DNA of 57,187 nucleotides, from positions 1 to 57,187 of the forward strand of contig JABDKD010000044.1 of assembly GCA_013003215.1 (NCBI GenBank). The letters are read 5' to 3'. The first letter of the stretch is position 1; every line of letters starts with the position of its first letter. Source of the DNA: Pyrinomonadaceae bacterium. GTDB lineage: Bacteria > Acidobacteriota > Blastocatellia > Pyrinomonadales > Pyrinomonadaceae. The translations under genes and the position numbers were made by a program. Below, in pieces: positions 34,356 through 44,414 of this stretch. Under the pieces are notes generated by a model. It was not told the DNA's origin and ran no database searches. It saw only the letters and a program-made list of their open reading frames with translations.

Positions 34356-35105
34356 ATGCGTTTTCAGGTTCTAAAAATTTCTGTTTTGCTTGCCTGCTTC
34401 TTTGTCTTTAGCCATTCGGCTGACGCGCAGGAGTTCGAGCGAAGCCAGGAAATAGATGAGAAACTGAATATACCGGTACTCGTAAAACACCTGCCTGACT
34501 GGGAATCAAAAAGTGATTCCGCACAATTTTTCTCTGATAAAGACCAGTTTTATTCCTTTTTTGCTCAGCGAAGGATCATTTCAGATTTGGACTTTATTCC
34601 CGGGACAGAGGCGGTTTACGCGGAATACCCTGAAGGGAAACTTGTCATAGTTGAGTACAGCACGCCACAGGCTTCATCCGCAGTTGACAAAGAAATCCTT
34701 GCTGCTGGAAATCCGGGTAATGAACAATTCGTTTACCGGCGTATCGGTAACTACAACGTGTTCCTTTTTGATGGGTCGGATGCCGAGGCGTCAGCAGCCT
34801 TGCTGGAAAAGATTAACTACGAAAAAGTTGTCACGTGGCCGTATGGTAATCCAAAAAGGTTTTTCGCCAGAGAGCGGGAGTTTATTGTCGGAACGACCAG
34901 TCTTTTTTTAAGCACGGTTGTGTTTATACTCTCCGGCGTTGGAATAGCAATTATTCTGGGTGGAATTGTCGGCATTCTATATTTCCGGGCGAATGACAGG
35001 AGACGCGCTGCGATGACCGCATTTTCTGATGCGGGAGGACTGACCCGGCTTAATCTCGACGGGCTTTCGCAGGAAATGACACAAGAAAAACTCCTCTCCG
35101 ATTAA
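34356..35105 (+). CDS. Exported, membrane-anchored protein, function unknown
   Basis: 249 residues: signal peptide (VLLACFFVFSHSADAQ), an extracytoplasmic domain of ~160 residues with GTEAVYAEYPEGKLVIVEYS and VYRRIGNYNVFLFDG, then one C-terminal membrane segment (FLSTVVFILSGVGIAIILGG) and a short cytoplasmic tail. No family named with confidence. Its stop overlaps that of the converging aminotransferase gene by four bases. Confidence 0.7.
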   Translation: MRFQVLKISVLLACFFVFSHSADAQEFERSQEIDEKLNIPVLVKHLPDWESKSDSAQFFSDKDQFYSFFAQRRIISDLDFIPGTEAVYAEYPEGKLVIVEYSTPQASSAVDKEILAAGNPGNEQFVYRRIGNYNVFLFDGSDAEASAALLEKINYEKVVTWPYGNPKRFFAREREFIVGTTSLFLSTVVFILSGVGIAIILGGIVGILYFRANDRRRAAMTAFSDAGGLTRLNLDGLSQEMTQEKLLSD

Positions 35106-36226
35106 TTCAGATCAGACAGAAGCCTTTCAACATCATCCATATTGTTGTAGAAATGCGGGCTTATTCTTAAGCGGCCGCTGCGCGACGAGACTATCGTGTT
35201 CTTGCTTTCCAGCTCTTTGAAGATGTCATCCGAGGACTTTTCCCCTATCGGTTCGAGCGAAACAATCTGGGATTTTTCACCTTCTCGTCTTGAGCTGATG
35301 ATCCGAAAGTTGTCAGGTTGGATGGATTCGCAAAGCATGTCGCTAAGTGTTTCCAAATGATCCTCTATACGTTGAGGCCCCGTCTTGATCAGCAGTTCGA
35401 GGCTTTGTTCAAGGCCGTAAAACAGAGATGAGGCACCGGTACCGCTCTCCCAGGCAAGAGCTCCATGCCTATAAGGCTGCTCTCTGTCATCAAAGTCCCA
35501 CGGAGCTTCAACACTGATCCAACCGACCATAACCGGTTCTACTCGTTCCAGCGCACGATCGCTTAAGTAAAGAATTCCGCAGCCTTCAGGAGCGCAAAGC
35601 CATTTGTGTGAAGCACCGGCGGCTATATCCACATATTGCGCCGGAAGATCAAACGGCATTGTCCCGAGAGCCTGAATGATGTCGACGGCAAAGAGTGCGT
35701 CAGCCTGTCTGGCTGCTTTCCCGATCCTTTCGAGGTCAGCCTTGAAGCCCGAAGAAAACTGTACAGCGCTGATTGAAACGAGTTTCGTATTGGAGTCGAT
35801 CAACGAGATCAACTCGTCCAGGTCAATCCGCCCATCGACTTCCGGCACAAGCCTTAATTCCACTCCGTTCTTGTCACGAATGCGTTTCCAGGCATAGTAA
35901 TTTGCGGGAAACTCGCCGGCGAAACTCACGATATTGTCATCACTTGACCAGTCGATTCCCTGAGCTACGGATGCGAACCCGTCCGATGTGTTACGCATAA
36001 ATGCAATGTTGTCAGCAGTTACATTTAACATGCTGGCGAGTAGTCCACGTGCTCGGTTCTTTGTTGCTACCCAATCGGGATAATTGGTAGACCCATGCAT
36101 TGAAACATCCCGCAGTTGGCTGATAACGGCCTCCATTGCCGTAGTCGGCATAGGCGATACCGCTGCACTATTTAGGTAATTATGCGTTCTTAAAGCTGGA
36201 AAAAGTGCTCGTATTTCGTCGTTCAA
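35102..36226 (-). CDS. Class V aminotransferase (cysteine desulfurase-like)
   Basis: About 374 residues. PLP fold-type I enzyme of the SufS/kynureninase-like branch: YLNSAAVSPMP at the start, DIAAGASHKWLCAPEGCG containing the PLP lysine, and RISPHFYNNMDDVERLL at the end. No catalytic-loop Cys typical of SufS is obvious, so desulfurase activity is not assured. I chose TTG 36226, ten bases after GAGGTG; TTG 36259 is the alternative. Confidence 0.82.
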   Translation of the reverse strand: MNDEIRALFPALRTHNYLNSAAVSPMPTTAMEAVISQLRDVSMHGSTNYPDWVATKNRARGLLASMLNVTADNIAFMRNTSDGFASVAQGIDWSSDDNIVSFAGEFPANYYAWKRIRDKNGVELRLVPEVDGRIDLDELISLIDSNTKLVSISAVQFSSGFKADLERIGKAARQADALFAVDIIQALGTMPFDLPAQYVDIAAGASHKWLCAPEGCGILYLSDRALERVEPVMVGWISVEAPWDFDDREQPYRHGALAWESGTGASSLFYGLEQSLELLIKTGPQRIEDHLETLSDMLCESIQPDNFRIISSRREGEKSQIVSLEPIGEKSSDDIFKELESKNTIVSSRSGRLRISPHFYNNMDDVERLLSDLN

Positions 36227-36327
36227 TAGTTTGTGACACCTCGGTTTCAATTTTGACAATTCCTTTCCGCAGAAGGTAATTTTGAAGTGTAGAACCGTCC
36301 GCGGAAACGCTCGCCAGAAAGCAGATT

Positions 36328-37032
36328 ATGTTCAATTTACGACAAAAAAACCAGCTGGACATCGGTCCTGTCTCAGCCAGTGACGATGCCGGTATTGAGG
36401 TACTGGATTTTCGCAAAGCCGCGCGACACGGTATTTGGCTTGAAAGCTTCAGGCTTTTGCGAGATATCGTCCTGATCGTTTTCGCCATGTCTTTGTTTCT
36501 TGTTTTTGTCGCGCAGCCGGTGGTTGTTGAGGGAACTTCTATGGTCCCACAGCTCGAGAACGGCGAAAGGCTGATCGTGAATAAACTCGTTTATTACGAT
36601 ATAGAAAGCGTAAGTTGGGGGCATATAGAACGCGGCGACATCGTGGTTTTCTGGTACCCGAAAGATCCTTCCAAGAGCTATGTAAAACGAGTTGTCGGCT
36701 TGCCGGGGGAAACCATTTCGGTGCGCGAGGGAATCGTTTATGTTGACGGTCTTGAATTGGTTGAACCCTACCTTGACGTTGAACACAACAGATCGGTAAC
36801 GAACCGGCCGGCAATAGAAATTGATGATCACCATTATTTTGTTATGGGTGATAACCGTGACAATTCCTCAGACTCGCGCGTATTCGGTGTCGTGCCCTCC
36901 AAGTATATTTATGGCAAAGCGTTTTTCCGCTATTGGCGGCCATCAGGTATCGGCTTCATAAGAGGCGGGGAGCCCCTCCTTGAAGAAACAGAAAGTGAGC
37001 AGGGCGATGTAAGAGCCGCGACGCCCGAATAA
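36328..37032 (+). CDS. lepB: Signal peptidase I
   Basis: 234-residue membrane protease that removes signal peptides. One N-terminal membrane segment ([17 protein letters not shown]) is followed by the catalytic Ser (S71 in EGTSMVP), Lys (K120 in [12 protein letters not shown]) and the [11 protein letters not shown] box. A second S26 protease, sodX, is at 44.4 kb. The acidic C-terminal tail is unusual but short. Confidence 0.93.
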   Translation: MFNLRQKNQLDIGPVSASDDAGIEVLDFRKAARHGIWLESFRLLRDIVLIVFAMSLFLVFVAQPVVVEGTSMVPQLENGERLIVNKLVYYDIESVSWGHIERGDIVVFWYPKDPSKSYVKRVVGLPGETISVREGIVYVDGLELVEPYLDVEHNRSVTNRPAIEIDDHHYFVMGDNRDNSSDSRVFGVVPSKYIYGKAFFRYWRPSGIGFIRGGEPLLEETESEQGDVRAATPE

Positions 37033-37094
37033 TTCTCCTACCAGGTTATGAAATACATCGCGTTGTTGATAAAATCCCGAACTTAAACAACACG

Positions 37095-38204
37095 ATGCAA
37101 ATCTCTAAAGAAGCAATTCTGGTTCTTGAAGACGGAAGATCGTTCCGGGGACTTTCCTTTGGTGCTGAGGGTGAAGTTTTCGGTGAGATGGTCTTCAACA
37201 CTTCGATGACCGGCTACCAGGAAATTCTCACCGATCCGAGCTATGCCGGCCAGATAGTCGCGATGACATACCCTCTCATTGGAAACTACGGTGTAAATAG
37301 CGAAGATGTAGAGTCCCGGCGGCCATGGGTAGAGGGGTTCGTCGTTCGCGAGTCCAGCCAAGTCAGTTCTAACTGGCGTTCAAACGAGACCCTTGAATCC
37401 TATCTGAAGCGATACAACATTGTTGGAATAGAAAGGATCGACACTCGTGCTCTCGTGCGGCATATCCGTGATAAGGGTGCGATGCGCTCGGCGATATCGA
37501 CAGTGGAGCTGGATGCTGACGCCCTGCTTAAAAAAGTTCTTGAATCACCGAAGATGGATAACAGGGAACTCGCCAGCGTTGTCACTGTCGATCAGAAGTA
37601 TGAGGTACCTGCGGAAGGTGATGAGTTGTTTCACATTGTTTGCTACGACTTTGGCGTTAAGACGAATTCGCTGCGCGAGTTTGCAAAGCACGGCTGTAGG
37701 ATTACTGTCGTTCCGGCCGGGACCTCTGCGGCTGAAGTAATTGCACTTAACCCGGATGGGGTGTTTCTTTCAAATGGACCCGGGGATCCGGCTTCGATGA
37801 ACGAAGTGGTTGAAGAGATCAAGGCATTGATAGATCGGGAAACACCGGTTTTTGGTATTTGTCTGGGCCACCAGATCCTAGGCAAATCGTTTGGGGCCGG
37901 CACTTATAAACTTAAATTCGGTCACCGTGGTGGGAATCAACCGATTAAGGACCTCGAAACCGGAAAGATCGAAATCACTGCTCACAATCACGGTTTTGCG
38001 ATTGACCGTGAATCCCTGCCGGACGAGGTCGAGGTCACTCACGTCAATATCAATGACGATACAGTCGCCGGGATCAAGCATAAAAGCCTTCCCGTTTTCA
38101 GCGTTCAGTATCACCCCGAGGCGGCGCCCGGGCCTCACGATGCAGAGCATCATTTCGCGCGTTTTGTTGATTTGATGAAATCTAAAGCTGTAGCTGCAGG
38201 TTAA
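37095..38204 (+). CDS. carA: Carbamoyl-phosphate synthase small (glutaminase) subunit
   Basis: 369 residues. N-terminal CarA domain ([36 protein letters not shown]) and C-terminal class I glutamine amidotransferase with nucleophile C256 in [10 protein letters not shown] and HNHGFAI. It supplies ammonia from glutamine for arginine and pyrimidine synthesis. carB is not adjacent, unlike many genomes. It ends overlapping the converging exporter gene by four bases. Confidence 0.95.
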   Translation: MQISKEAILVLEDGRSFRGLSFGAEGEVFGEMVFNTSMTGYQEILTDPSYAGQIVAMTYPLIGNYGVNSEDVESRRPWVEGFVVRESSQVSSNWRSNETLESYLKRYNIVGIERIDTRALVRHIRDKGAMRSAISTVELDADALLKKVLESPKMDNRELASVVTVDQKYEVPAEGDELFHIVCYDFGVKTNSLREFAKHGCRITVVPAGTSAAEVIALNPDGVFLSNGPGDPASMNEVVEEIKALIDRETPVFGICLGHQILGKSFGAGTYKLKFGHRGGNQPIKDLETGKIEITAHNHGFAIDRESLPDEVEVTHVNINDDTVAGIKHKSLPVFSVQYHPEAAPGPHDAEHHFARFVDLMKSKAVAAG

Positions 38205-39394
38205 TCTTCTTCGACAGGCGGTAACTGTTTTTCCTTGAACAACCCTGCAAAAAGTCCGGACCTTCCACTGTGTTCCAGAAAGTGTTTGTAGAAAACCGTA
38301 AGTAGGGCAACGACCGGAATGGAAAGGAACACTCCTGGAATTCCAGCAATCTGCTCACCTGCCAGAACCGAAAGAACGACTGCGAACGGATGAAGATGAA
38401 CTCCGTCCCTGACGATCCGCGGATAGGTAACGTAATCGTGGATCAGGCGGAGAATAATCAGGAAACCGGCTGTCGACGCGGCCTGCCAGGGATCGTCGGA
38501 AAAGAGCCCGATTGCAGTGGCAGTTACACCGAGCGTAAGTGGGCCAAGCAACGGGATAAACTCCAGGATTCCCGCAAGTAATCCCAATAATAGCGCATAC
38601 TCAAGACCGATTACGGTAAATCCCAGCGTACAAATAAAGCCAATCAGAATACACGAAATCATTTGAGCCCGCGTATAGGCCGCAATGGTCTTGTTGACAT
38701 CATAAAGCAATGAGTCCACGCGTGCCCTCCATGTTCCTGATGGGAAACATGACAGGAACATGTTTTTGAGGATGACAGCATCCTTTAGAAAGAAAAACGC
38801 GAGAATCGGTATCAGGAGTATCCACGGAAGATATGTGAGCAAGGCTACAGCCGAGGTTCCTACGAATGCTGTAATGAGATTGGTGAGATTCCGCGCGGAA
38901 GTCGTTATGAATTCATTGATTTCCTTTTGGAAATCCTCGGTGATCATCAGTTCCGCATAGCCGTAATTAAGGTTCTCAAACCGGGCTTGGATCGCGGCAA
39001 CATAGTTTGGAAAATCCCTTGCAAACTCGGTGAGCTGGGCTGCAACCAAAGGCGCGAGATATGAAACTGCCACGCCCAGAAACGAGAATACGATCAGGTA
39101 TGTCAAAACAATAGCCAACGGGCGGGGCATGAATTTCTCAATATGCCGAACTTCGAAAGGCCTTCGTATTAACCTTACCAACGGTTCAAGAAGATAGGCG
39201 ATAAAGATCGAAACGACTATGAGGAAAAGAAGAAATCCAAGTGCTTTGACCAGATCGAGAAGCAGGTATGCAACAAACAAAACCGCGGCGACAACCAATG
39301 TCGCACGGGCGATCGCAAAGACAGACATTGACTCTATCCCAACGCGGTGGATCGGCTCTTCATCCGTTTGTTCTGTTTTCGCTTCTTCGTCCAT
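38201..39394 (-). CDS. AI-2E family (PerM-like) transporter
   Basis: 397-residue membrane protein with about eight helices. [20 protein letters not shown] and [19 protein letters not shown] are hallmark segments of the family, whose members export signalling molecules or act as Na+/H+ antiporters. The specific cargo cannot be inferred. Its ATG overlaps the preceding lipoprotein stop (TGATG). Confidence 0.88.
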   Translation of the reverse strand: MDEEAKTEQTDEEPIHRVGIESMSVFAIARATLVVAAVLFVAYLLLDLVKALGFLLFLIVVSIFIAYLLEPLVRLIRRPFEVRHIEKFMPRPLAIVLTYLIVFSFLGVAVSYLAPLVAAQLTEFARDFPNYVAAIQARFENLNYGYAELMITEDFQKEINEFITTSARNLTNLITAFVGTSAVALLTYLPWILLIPILAFFFLKDAVILKNMFLSCFPSGTWRARVDSLLYDVNKTIAAYTRAQMISCILIGFICTLGFTVIGLEYALLLGLLAGILEFIPLLGPLTLGVTATAIGLFSDDPWQAASTAGFLIILRLIHDYVTYPRIVRDGVHLHPFAVVLSVLAGEQIAGIPGVFLSIPVVALLTVFYKHFLEHSGRSGLFAGLFKEKQLPPVEED

Positions 39395-39864
39395 CAGCTA
39401 ATGTTTTCGTTGCCGGTATTACTATTCGATTTCGCTTCTCGTTCTTTGCGCTGCTTTTCCAGAACCTCCGCCGGCTTGGAAAAGTCTTCAAACTCAAATC
39501 TCTCTTTAAGCGCATCGAGGCCGTTCGGATCAAATTTGTAATTGGAACCAACAAAAATCGTCGTCTCATCCTTTGAAAGCGTAAAGCGGTTCGTAGCGTA
39601 ATGCGCATTATTCTTTACGAACTTCTTGTCTTCCGAATCCATTGGCTCGCCATCTTTTCGCTTGAGCGAGTAAATGTAGTCAAAATCAGCCGTTCTAAGG
39701 GATTCTACCTCAACTTCCGCTTCGGTTGGTGTATTTGTCGGTTTTTTCGTAGGGGCGTTTGAGTTGGCTTCCTGTCCGGGCGAGCAACCGCCAATAAAAA
39801 AGACCGAAACCGCCAAAGCAAGACAAATGACCGAGGAGTGGATTCTAAGGCGCGTCAGGTTCAT
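39394..39864 (-). CDS. Putative lipoprotein, function unknown
   Basis: About 156 residues: signal segment ICLALAVSVFFIGGC with the lipobox Cys, an Asn/Pro/Thr-rich linker (NSNAPTKKPTNTPTEAEVE), then a small polar domain and a charged Asn-rich tail. Start ATG 39864 overlaps the end of the upstream STT3-like gene by 20 bases, showing coupling; ATG 39879 is possible. No family recognised. Confidence 0.7.
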   Translation of the reverse strand: MNLTRLRIHSSVICLALAVSVFFIGGCSPGQEANSNAPTKKPTNTPTEAEVEVESLRTADFDYIYSLKRKDGEPMDSEDKKFVKNNAHYATNRFTLSKDETTIFVGSNYKFDPNGLDALKERFEFEDFSKPAEVLEKQRKEREAKSNSNTGNENIS

Positions 39865-41797
39865 CGTTAGTTTCTTCATCGGGCGGTCCGTCCTCTTCGT
39901 CACCTTCTTCTACAAATTCAATGTCTTCAGGGATATTGGCATTATCGGCATTCGTGTTTCTATCTTTCTCTTCAGCTTCTTCAAGGGCGACTTCCTCTTC
40001 AGGAGTTGTATCGTCCGTAGGTTTTTCAGGCGGCGGTTCGCCCTTTTCTTCGCGGATCTTTAGAATGAATGCCTCACCGTCCTCATGGACAGTTTCCGCC
40101 CATCCGCTCTCCAGAAGTTTTGCGATAAAGTCCTCACATTCCCCCGCGTCTGTGAAGACCCACTCAGCTCCAAAGTCCTCGGCGATTACGGGGCCCGGGT
40201 CCTCTTCTTTTCCTTCTGTAATATCTTTCAAGACCCTAAAGAGCTCAGGGTTTTTCGTATAGAGATAGTTCGGGTCCAGTCCCCAGGTGTAGCTGTGTTT
40301 CGTGTTGAAATAGAACAATTTCGGGAAATCATCCCAGTTGCAATTAAAGATCCTGGCGCCCTCAGGGATGTTTGTAGCCGCCCATTCCATCGCTTCCCCA
40401 TAGCGGTCATCTTTTTGGTTCTTGCGGATGCTTGTAAGGAGATCCTCATGCTTCGCACCGAAAAGGAGTCTCGTGCCGCCAATATTGAAGACGAGGAGTA
40501 CGCATAAAACGGCGCCAATCGCCCATGGAACTCCAGTCTTAAAAGTCTCAAGAAGGCTCTTCTCTTCGGAAACCGCTTCAGCATCCAACAATGGTCCGAT
40601 GTCCCGTCGGAAATCCTCCGGGAGTTCAGGTGCAACAGGCCTAATGAATGATTTCCAGCTAAATGCACAAAACAGGATCGCGAAAGGCGGGAAGTACTCG
40701 GCAAGCCGTTTTGATTTGAACATCCAAATCAGCAGCAATGTTGCGAATACAAGAAAGAAGGTCGCCTTCTCAGGGAGTTCCCCGTTTCGAGGTCTGAAAA
40801 GAACATACCCGATCAGCATTGCCAGGAACGCGATAGTCAGATGGGTCAAAAGCTGCCAGCCGTCATACGGATACCACTCACCACCGACAGCGACCTCGTA
40901 GGAGCTTCGGATCTTCATTAAAAAGTGACTTGTGAAGAGGCCGATATTTGCAGGGAAGTACGGATTAATAACATTCCCAAGCAACATGCCTGCGAAGGTA
41001 TATGTCACCGGCTGCCACTCCAACTTCCGCTCGTTCCAGCCAATGATCGCAGTCCAGATAAAGGCAGCGATCAACAGAATCGGAAAGAGGCTATAGGTCC
41101 AGACAAACACAAACATCAAGGGCAGCAGCCATATATATTTACGTTCGAAGAGAAGATAAATGCCGATGATCGTGTAGATGATCGTAAGCGGCGGTGCCTT
41201 GGCCATGTTCATCCTGTAAAGGAACGGGTTTGCACAGGTAAGAAGTGCAGCCAGCCAAAGCAGCAGATAATCGACTTTATATTTGAAGAGCAGCCAATAG
41301 ACGGAGAATATCGCGAGACTTCCATAAAAGACCGCAGCGATCTTGGCCGCAAGGACAGGCTCAAAAAACCAAAGAAAAGGGATTTGAAGCAGATGGAAGA
41401 AGAAATGATGATCGGCGTATTCGTTTGGATTGAGGAGTGTCAACGGAAGCCACTGAAATTCCGGTAACCACCTAAGTTGCTTGAAGTTCTCCCAAATCAA
41501 CGCGCTCCAACGGATGTGGTAGTAACCATCCCAGTCACCACAGCAGATTGCCTGTGTCGAAAACTGTAGCAGCACCATTAACAGTACGATTACGCAGAAT
41601 CCGAATCCCAGGTAGACCAGGTTTATTGCCGACGCCGTTTCCAGCCAATCACGCCACATCAGTGGTGAAAACTTTCGATCTTTTGCAGGCTTAGTATTCT
41701 CGGACGGTTCTTCCTCCGTATCGACGTCTTCTGGTTGTTCTTCAGTTTCGCTTTCGATCGGCGAATCTTCTTCGTCTTGGTTAAAAATGCTTTCCAT
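39845..41797 (-). CDS. STT3-like GT-C membrane protein with acidic tails
   Basis: 650 residues. After an acidic ~40-residue N-terminal tail come about eleven membrane segments. The first extracytoplasmic loop reads GDWDGYYHIRWSALIW, like the DxxYH-x-R signature of oligosaccharyltransferase STT3/AglB proteins, and ADHHFFFHLL follows. The C-terminal soluble domain (~residues 460-580) ends in a long Glu/Asp/Pro-rich tail. It could transfer lipid-linked glycans to protein, but the WWDYG motif is not clear, so another GT-C role is possible. Confidence 0.75.
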   Translation of the reverse strand: MESIFNQDEEDSPIESETEEQPEDVDTEEEPSENTKPAKDRKFSPLMWRDWLETASAINLVYLGFGFCVIVLLMVLLQFSTQAICCGDWDGYYHIRWSALIWENFKQLRWLPEFQWLPLTLLNPNEYADHHFFFHLLQIPFLWFFEPVLAAKIAAVFYGSLAIFSVYWLLFKYKVDYLLLWLAALLTCANPFLYRMNMAKAPPLTIIYTIIGIYLLFERKYIWLLPLMFVFVWTYSLFPILLIAAFIWTAIIGWNERKLEWQPVTYTFAGMLLGNVINPYFPANIGLFTSHFLMKIRSSYEVAVGGEWYPYDGWQLLTHLTIAFLAMLIGYVLFRPRNGELPEKATFFLVFATLLLIWMFKSKRLAEYFPPFAILFCAFSWKSFIRPVAPELPEDFRRDIGPLLDAEAVSEEKSLLETFKTGVPWAIGAVLCVLLVFNIGGTRLLFGAKHEDLLTSIRKNQKDDRYGEAMEWAATNIPEGARIFNCNWDDFPKLFYFNTKHSYTWGLDPNYLYTKNPELFRVLKDITEGKEEDPGPVIAEDFGAEWVFTDAGECEDFIAKLLESGWAETVHEDGEAFILKIREEKGEPPPEKPTDDTTPEEEVALEEAEEKDRNTNADNANIPEDIEFVEEGDEEDGPPDEETNDEPDAP

Positions 41798-41899
41798 AAC
41801 TCGTCAAGGGCAAGACAACGTTTATGTACAACGGGATTTGTTTGAATCTTTAGTGCAGTCGCGGAATCTTTTATAACAACGGACCGTTGATATAGAAAT

Positions 41900-41928
41900 T
41901 TGACACAGAAAAAATAGCACGATTTAGA
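41900..41928 (+). promoter_or_regulatory. Possible promoter in AT-rich divergent gap
   Basis: TTGACA (41900-41905), 17-base spacer, TTTAGA (41923-41928), 53 bases before the hydrolase ATG. A second TTGACA at 41951 has no good -10. Weak sequence-only call. Confidence 0.35.
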
Positions 41929-41980
41929 AAAAAACGCATTTGTAAATGGTTTGACAGATAACTAGAATCAACAATTCGCT

Positions 41981-42631
41981 ATGTATCCGAAAGGTAATCT
42001 ATTGATACCCGCTTCTCACGGAGAGTTGGAAGCAATAATAAAAAAGCCGAAAGGTGAGATAAGGGGCGTGGCCTTGGTTTGCCACCCCCATCCGCTTGGC
42101 GGCGGGACGATGCACAACAAAGTCGTCTACAGGGCCGCGTCGGGACTGAACGATGCAGGGCTGGTTACGTTGAGGTTCAACTTCCGGGGGGTGGGGAGTT
42201 CGACTGCAGAACATGATGACGGTGATGGCGAACGTGAGGATGTGAATGATGCCCTCGATTACCTTTCAAGCAATTTTCCGGATCAGGAAATAACATTAGC
42301 CGGCTTTTCATTCGGTTCCCGTGTAGGTACCGAGGTGGGAATGTCCGACCCGCGTGTCGTTCGGTTGATCAGCATCGGGACACCGGTCGATAAATATACG
42401 GACTATGACTTCCTGGAAAGACTTCAAAAACCGATCTTTTTTGTTCATGGAGATAAGGATGAGTTTGGGTCGGTTGAATCCTTAGGCGTACTTGTTTCGA
42501 AAATAAGTTTAGTGACCGATACTGAGTCGGTTGTTTTTGAAAATTGCGGGCACTTCTTTGATGACCATCTAATGGAGTTAAGAATGGCCATCTCTGATTG
42601 GACCGAAAGACAAATCGGAGCGCCGGATTAA
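41981..42631 (+). CDS. Alpha/beta hydrolase
   Basis: 216 residues. CHPHPLGGGTMHNKVVYRAA, NFRGVGSS, nucleophile elbow GFSFGSRVG and the late His in ENCGHFFDDHL define the small YcjY/dienelactone-hydrolase-like group common in bacteria. Cytoplasmic; substrate unknown. Its TAA stop lies at the beginning of a repeat array. Confidence 0.85.
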   Translation: MYPKGNLLIPASHGELEAIIKKPKGEIRGVALVCHPHPLGGGTMHNKVVYRAASGLNDAGLVTLRFNFRGVGSSTAEHDDGDGEREDVNDALDYLSSNFPDQEITLAGFSFGSRVGTEVGMSDPRVVRLISIGTPVDKYTDYDFLERLQKPIFFVHGDKDEFGSVESLGVLVSKISLVTDTESVVFENCGHFFDDHLMELRMAISDWTERQIGAPD

Positions 42632-42820
42632 TGGACAATTTCCCAGTGGAGAGTGATCTAAATGGACAATGGACGGGTTAATGGAAAATGAACAATGGAA
42701 AATGGACAATGTCCGGTCCTTAGAACCTAAATCCTTGAACTCTGAACTCTGAACTCTGAACTCTGAACTCTGAACTTGGAACTTGGAACGTGAAACTTGA
42801 AACTAAAGCCCTGACTCCTT
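42629..42820. repeat. Two heptamer arrays (AATGGAC and GAACTCT families)
   Basis: 42630-42712 is built of AATGGAC, AATGGAA and AATGAAC words. 42737-42806 holds five perfect GAACTCT copies grading into GAACTTG, GAACGTG and AAACTAA. CTGACTCCTTAT then precedes the ATG at 42825. The second array ends with the same words as the one at 33.3 kb. Confidence 0.8.
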
Positions 42821-42824
42821 ATTT

Positions 42825-43226
42825 ATGACTGAAAAAGAACACGCAAGACAAAGCAATGCCGCAATACGAGTAACCATGATGCCTCGAGATACGAACCACC
42901 ATGGCACGATCTTTGGTGGAATCATTCTTAGCTACATTGACCAGGCGGGTGGAGTTGAGGCGGTTCGGCATACCGGACACCAGTTTTTTGTAACGGTGGC
43001 CATGAAAGAAGTGATTTTTCATGAACCGGTATTTGTAGGTGACCTGGTGAGTTTTTATGCGGAGACAGTCCGGGTTGGGAATACCTCAATTACTGTAAGG
43101 GTAGCTGTTGAGGCGGAACGATTCGGAGCTCATGGCAAGATTGTGCCAGTAACGGAAGCGGAAGTCGTCTTTGTTGCTGTAAATCAGAACCGTGAAAAGG
43201 TCGCGCTGAAAAAGCCGGCGGTGTAA
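42825..43226 (+). CDS. Acyl-CoA thioesterase (hotdog fold, YciA-like)
   Basis: 133 residues. The active-site strand and helix DTNHHGTIFGGIILSYIDQA match the YciA/BACH group with the conserved N-x-x-G-x-x-F/GG pattern; TEAEVVFVAVN is the C-terminal strand. It would hydrolyse acyl-CoA to free acid and CoA in the cytoplasm. No operon partner is evident; 138 bases separate it from the ferredoxin gene. Confidence 0.88.
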   Translation: MTEKEHARQSNAAIRVTMMPRDTNHHGTIFGGIILSYIDQAGGVEAVRHTGHQFFVTVAMKEVIFHEPVFVGDLVSFYAETVRVGNTSITVRVAVEAERFGAHGKIVPVTEAEVVFVAVNQNREKVALKKPAV

Positions 43227-43364
43227 AGCCGCGTTTGAATCCTGCGTTTGTAATTAAGCTCTTTTCGGGGCTCGAAACGGGGTTCAGCTTGCCTTTGATT
43301 CACCCTTTGTCCTAAAGTCAATAAACATCAAATTTAGAACGAAACTAGATTAAGGAGACTTAAT

Positions 43365-43697
43365 ATGCCAAAAATCACCGCGGAGACAGCTGCGGGAACG
43401 GTTGCATTTGAAGCTGACGCAGGAAGAAAACTGGTACTTTGTCTGGAAGATGAAGGGATCGATATTCTCCATCGGTGCGGTGGTAACGCGAAGTGTACGA
43501 CTTGCCGGGTGGAGATTACTGCCGGCGATCCGGGTCCGATCGGCGATGCTGAAAAAACGGTTTTGAGCTCAAAGACTGATTTAGGAGATCACACACGGCT
43601 CTCATGTCAGGTACGTATAAATGACGATCTGCACTTGAAGGTGATCAGCCAGGCGAGCGTCGCGGGCATGGACGCGGGGACGAGGCCTGAAGAATAA
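43365..43697 (+). CDS. 2Fe-2S plant-type ferredoxin
   Basis: 110 residues. The cluster ligands are in HRCGGNAKCTTC and RLSCQV, giving the Cys-x5-Cys-x2-Cys...Cys arrangement of adrenodoxin/plant-type ferredoxins. AAGGAG seven bases upstream fixes the ATG. It precedes sodN by 24 bases and probably shares its mRNA, suggesting a role in the superoxide response or in feeding electrons to LipA; this is inference. Confidence 0.88.
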   Translation: MPKITAETAAGTVAFEADAGRKLVLCLEDEGIDILHRCGGNAKCTTCRVEITAGDPGPIGDAEKTVLSSKTDLGDHTRLSCQVRINDDLHLKVISQASVAGMDAGTRPEE

Positions 43698-43721
43698 AAT
43701 TTAAAACTCTCAGGAGAAATT

Positions 43722-44195
43722 ATGATTGACAGAATGAAAGAAAGACTTGTTGGGCTGACGCCCGTTAAGGACGCAGAGGCTCATTGCGACGGGCCTTGCG
43801 GTGTTTACGATCCGGCATCGATACGAATTGCCGCGGAGGCGGCGGTTTCGATGACAAAGAAAATCGCAGCACTCGAGGCTCCGGACAGTGGAGACTCCAA
43901 GGCTATGGCCGCGTATTTGAATACGCTTTCGCGTTACGTTGCTATCAAAGAGGAGCAGGCTCATCTTGCAAAAGAAGAGATGTTGGTTCTATGGACGGAC
44001 TATTTTAAACCTGAGCACCTGGAGAAGTTTCCAAACCTGCACGATGTTTTTTGGAAGGCGACAAAGCTTTGTTCAGCCGTAAAGGTTGAGGTCAGCCTTG
44101 AGCATGCACAGGAACTCATGGATTCGGTAAAGGAAATCCACAATATGTTCTGGGCATCGAAAGGAATCGACAGGGAGTTTTACCTCGCAAGCTAG
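43722..44195 (+). CDS. sodN: Nickel superoxide dismutase
   Basis: 157 residues. After a 20-residue leader comes the nickel hook HCDGPCGVY (H21, C22, C26) that binds Ni once the leader is removed so that His becomes the N terminus. The helical remainder contains the family segment EEQAHLAKEEMLVLWTDYF. No Tat or Sec signal, so the enzyme is cytoplasmic. AGGAG lies just upstream. The maturation protease sodX is downstream after a terminator and a repeat array. Confidence 0.93.
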   Translation: MIDRMKERLVGLTPVKDAEAHCDGPCGVYDPASIRIAAEAAVSMTKKIAALEAPDSGDSKAMAAYLNTLSRYVAIKEEQAHLAKEEMLVLWTDYFKPEHLEKFPNLHDVFWKATKLCSAVKVEVSLEHAQELMDSVKEIHNMFWASKGIDREFYLAS

Positions 44196-44214
44196 TTGAT
44201 TCAGAAATCTATAT

Positions 44215-44246
44215 AAAACCCCGTGGTTCAATTGCCGCGGGGTTTT
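44215..44246 (+). terminator. Rho-independent terminator after sodN
   Basis: AAAACCCCG-T-GG, loop TTCAATTG, CC-G-CGGGGTTTT. GC-rich stem followed by T; symmetric, so it could act in both directions. Confidence 0.82.
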
Positions 44247-44267
44247 GATTTCTATTGAAAAGGTTTT

Positions 44268-44414
44268 GCCGCGGATTTACGTGGATTCAAGCGGATCCTC
44301 GCCGATAAATGCTCTGTCGGTAATATAATTGGATTCTCTTATGGTTCTGGCGGGATCTTTGGTATCCGCGGGAATCGTCTTTTGATTCCGCGTTAATCAG
44401 CGGCAGAATCACGG
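44268..44414. repeat. Opposed 9-mer arrays (GCGGATTTA family)
   Basis: Left arm 44268-44304 reads GCGGATTTA, CGTGGATTC, AAGCGGATC. Right arm ~44349-44413 on the - strand reads GATTCTGCC, GCTGATTAA, CGCGGAATC. The right arm ends against the sodX ATG at 44415. It separates sodN from sodX. Confidence 0.65.

Noticed and set aside
37095..38204. Missing carB as a sign of a broken pathway
   Set aside because: carA is intact and carB is often encoded elsewhere; the window is too small to judge.
43251..43364. Riboswitch or nickel-responsive leader before the ferredoxin-sodN unit
   Set aside because: No convincing conserved fold or operator dyad could be made from the sequence.
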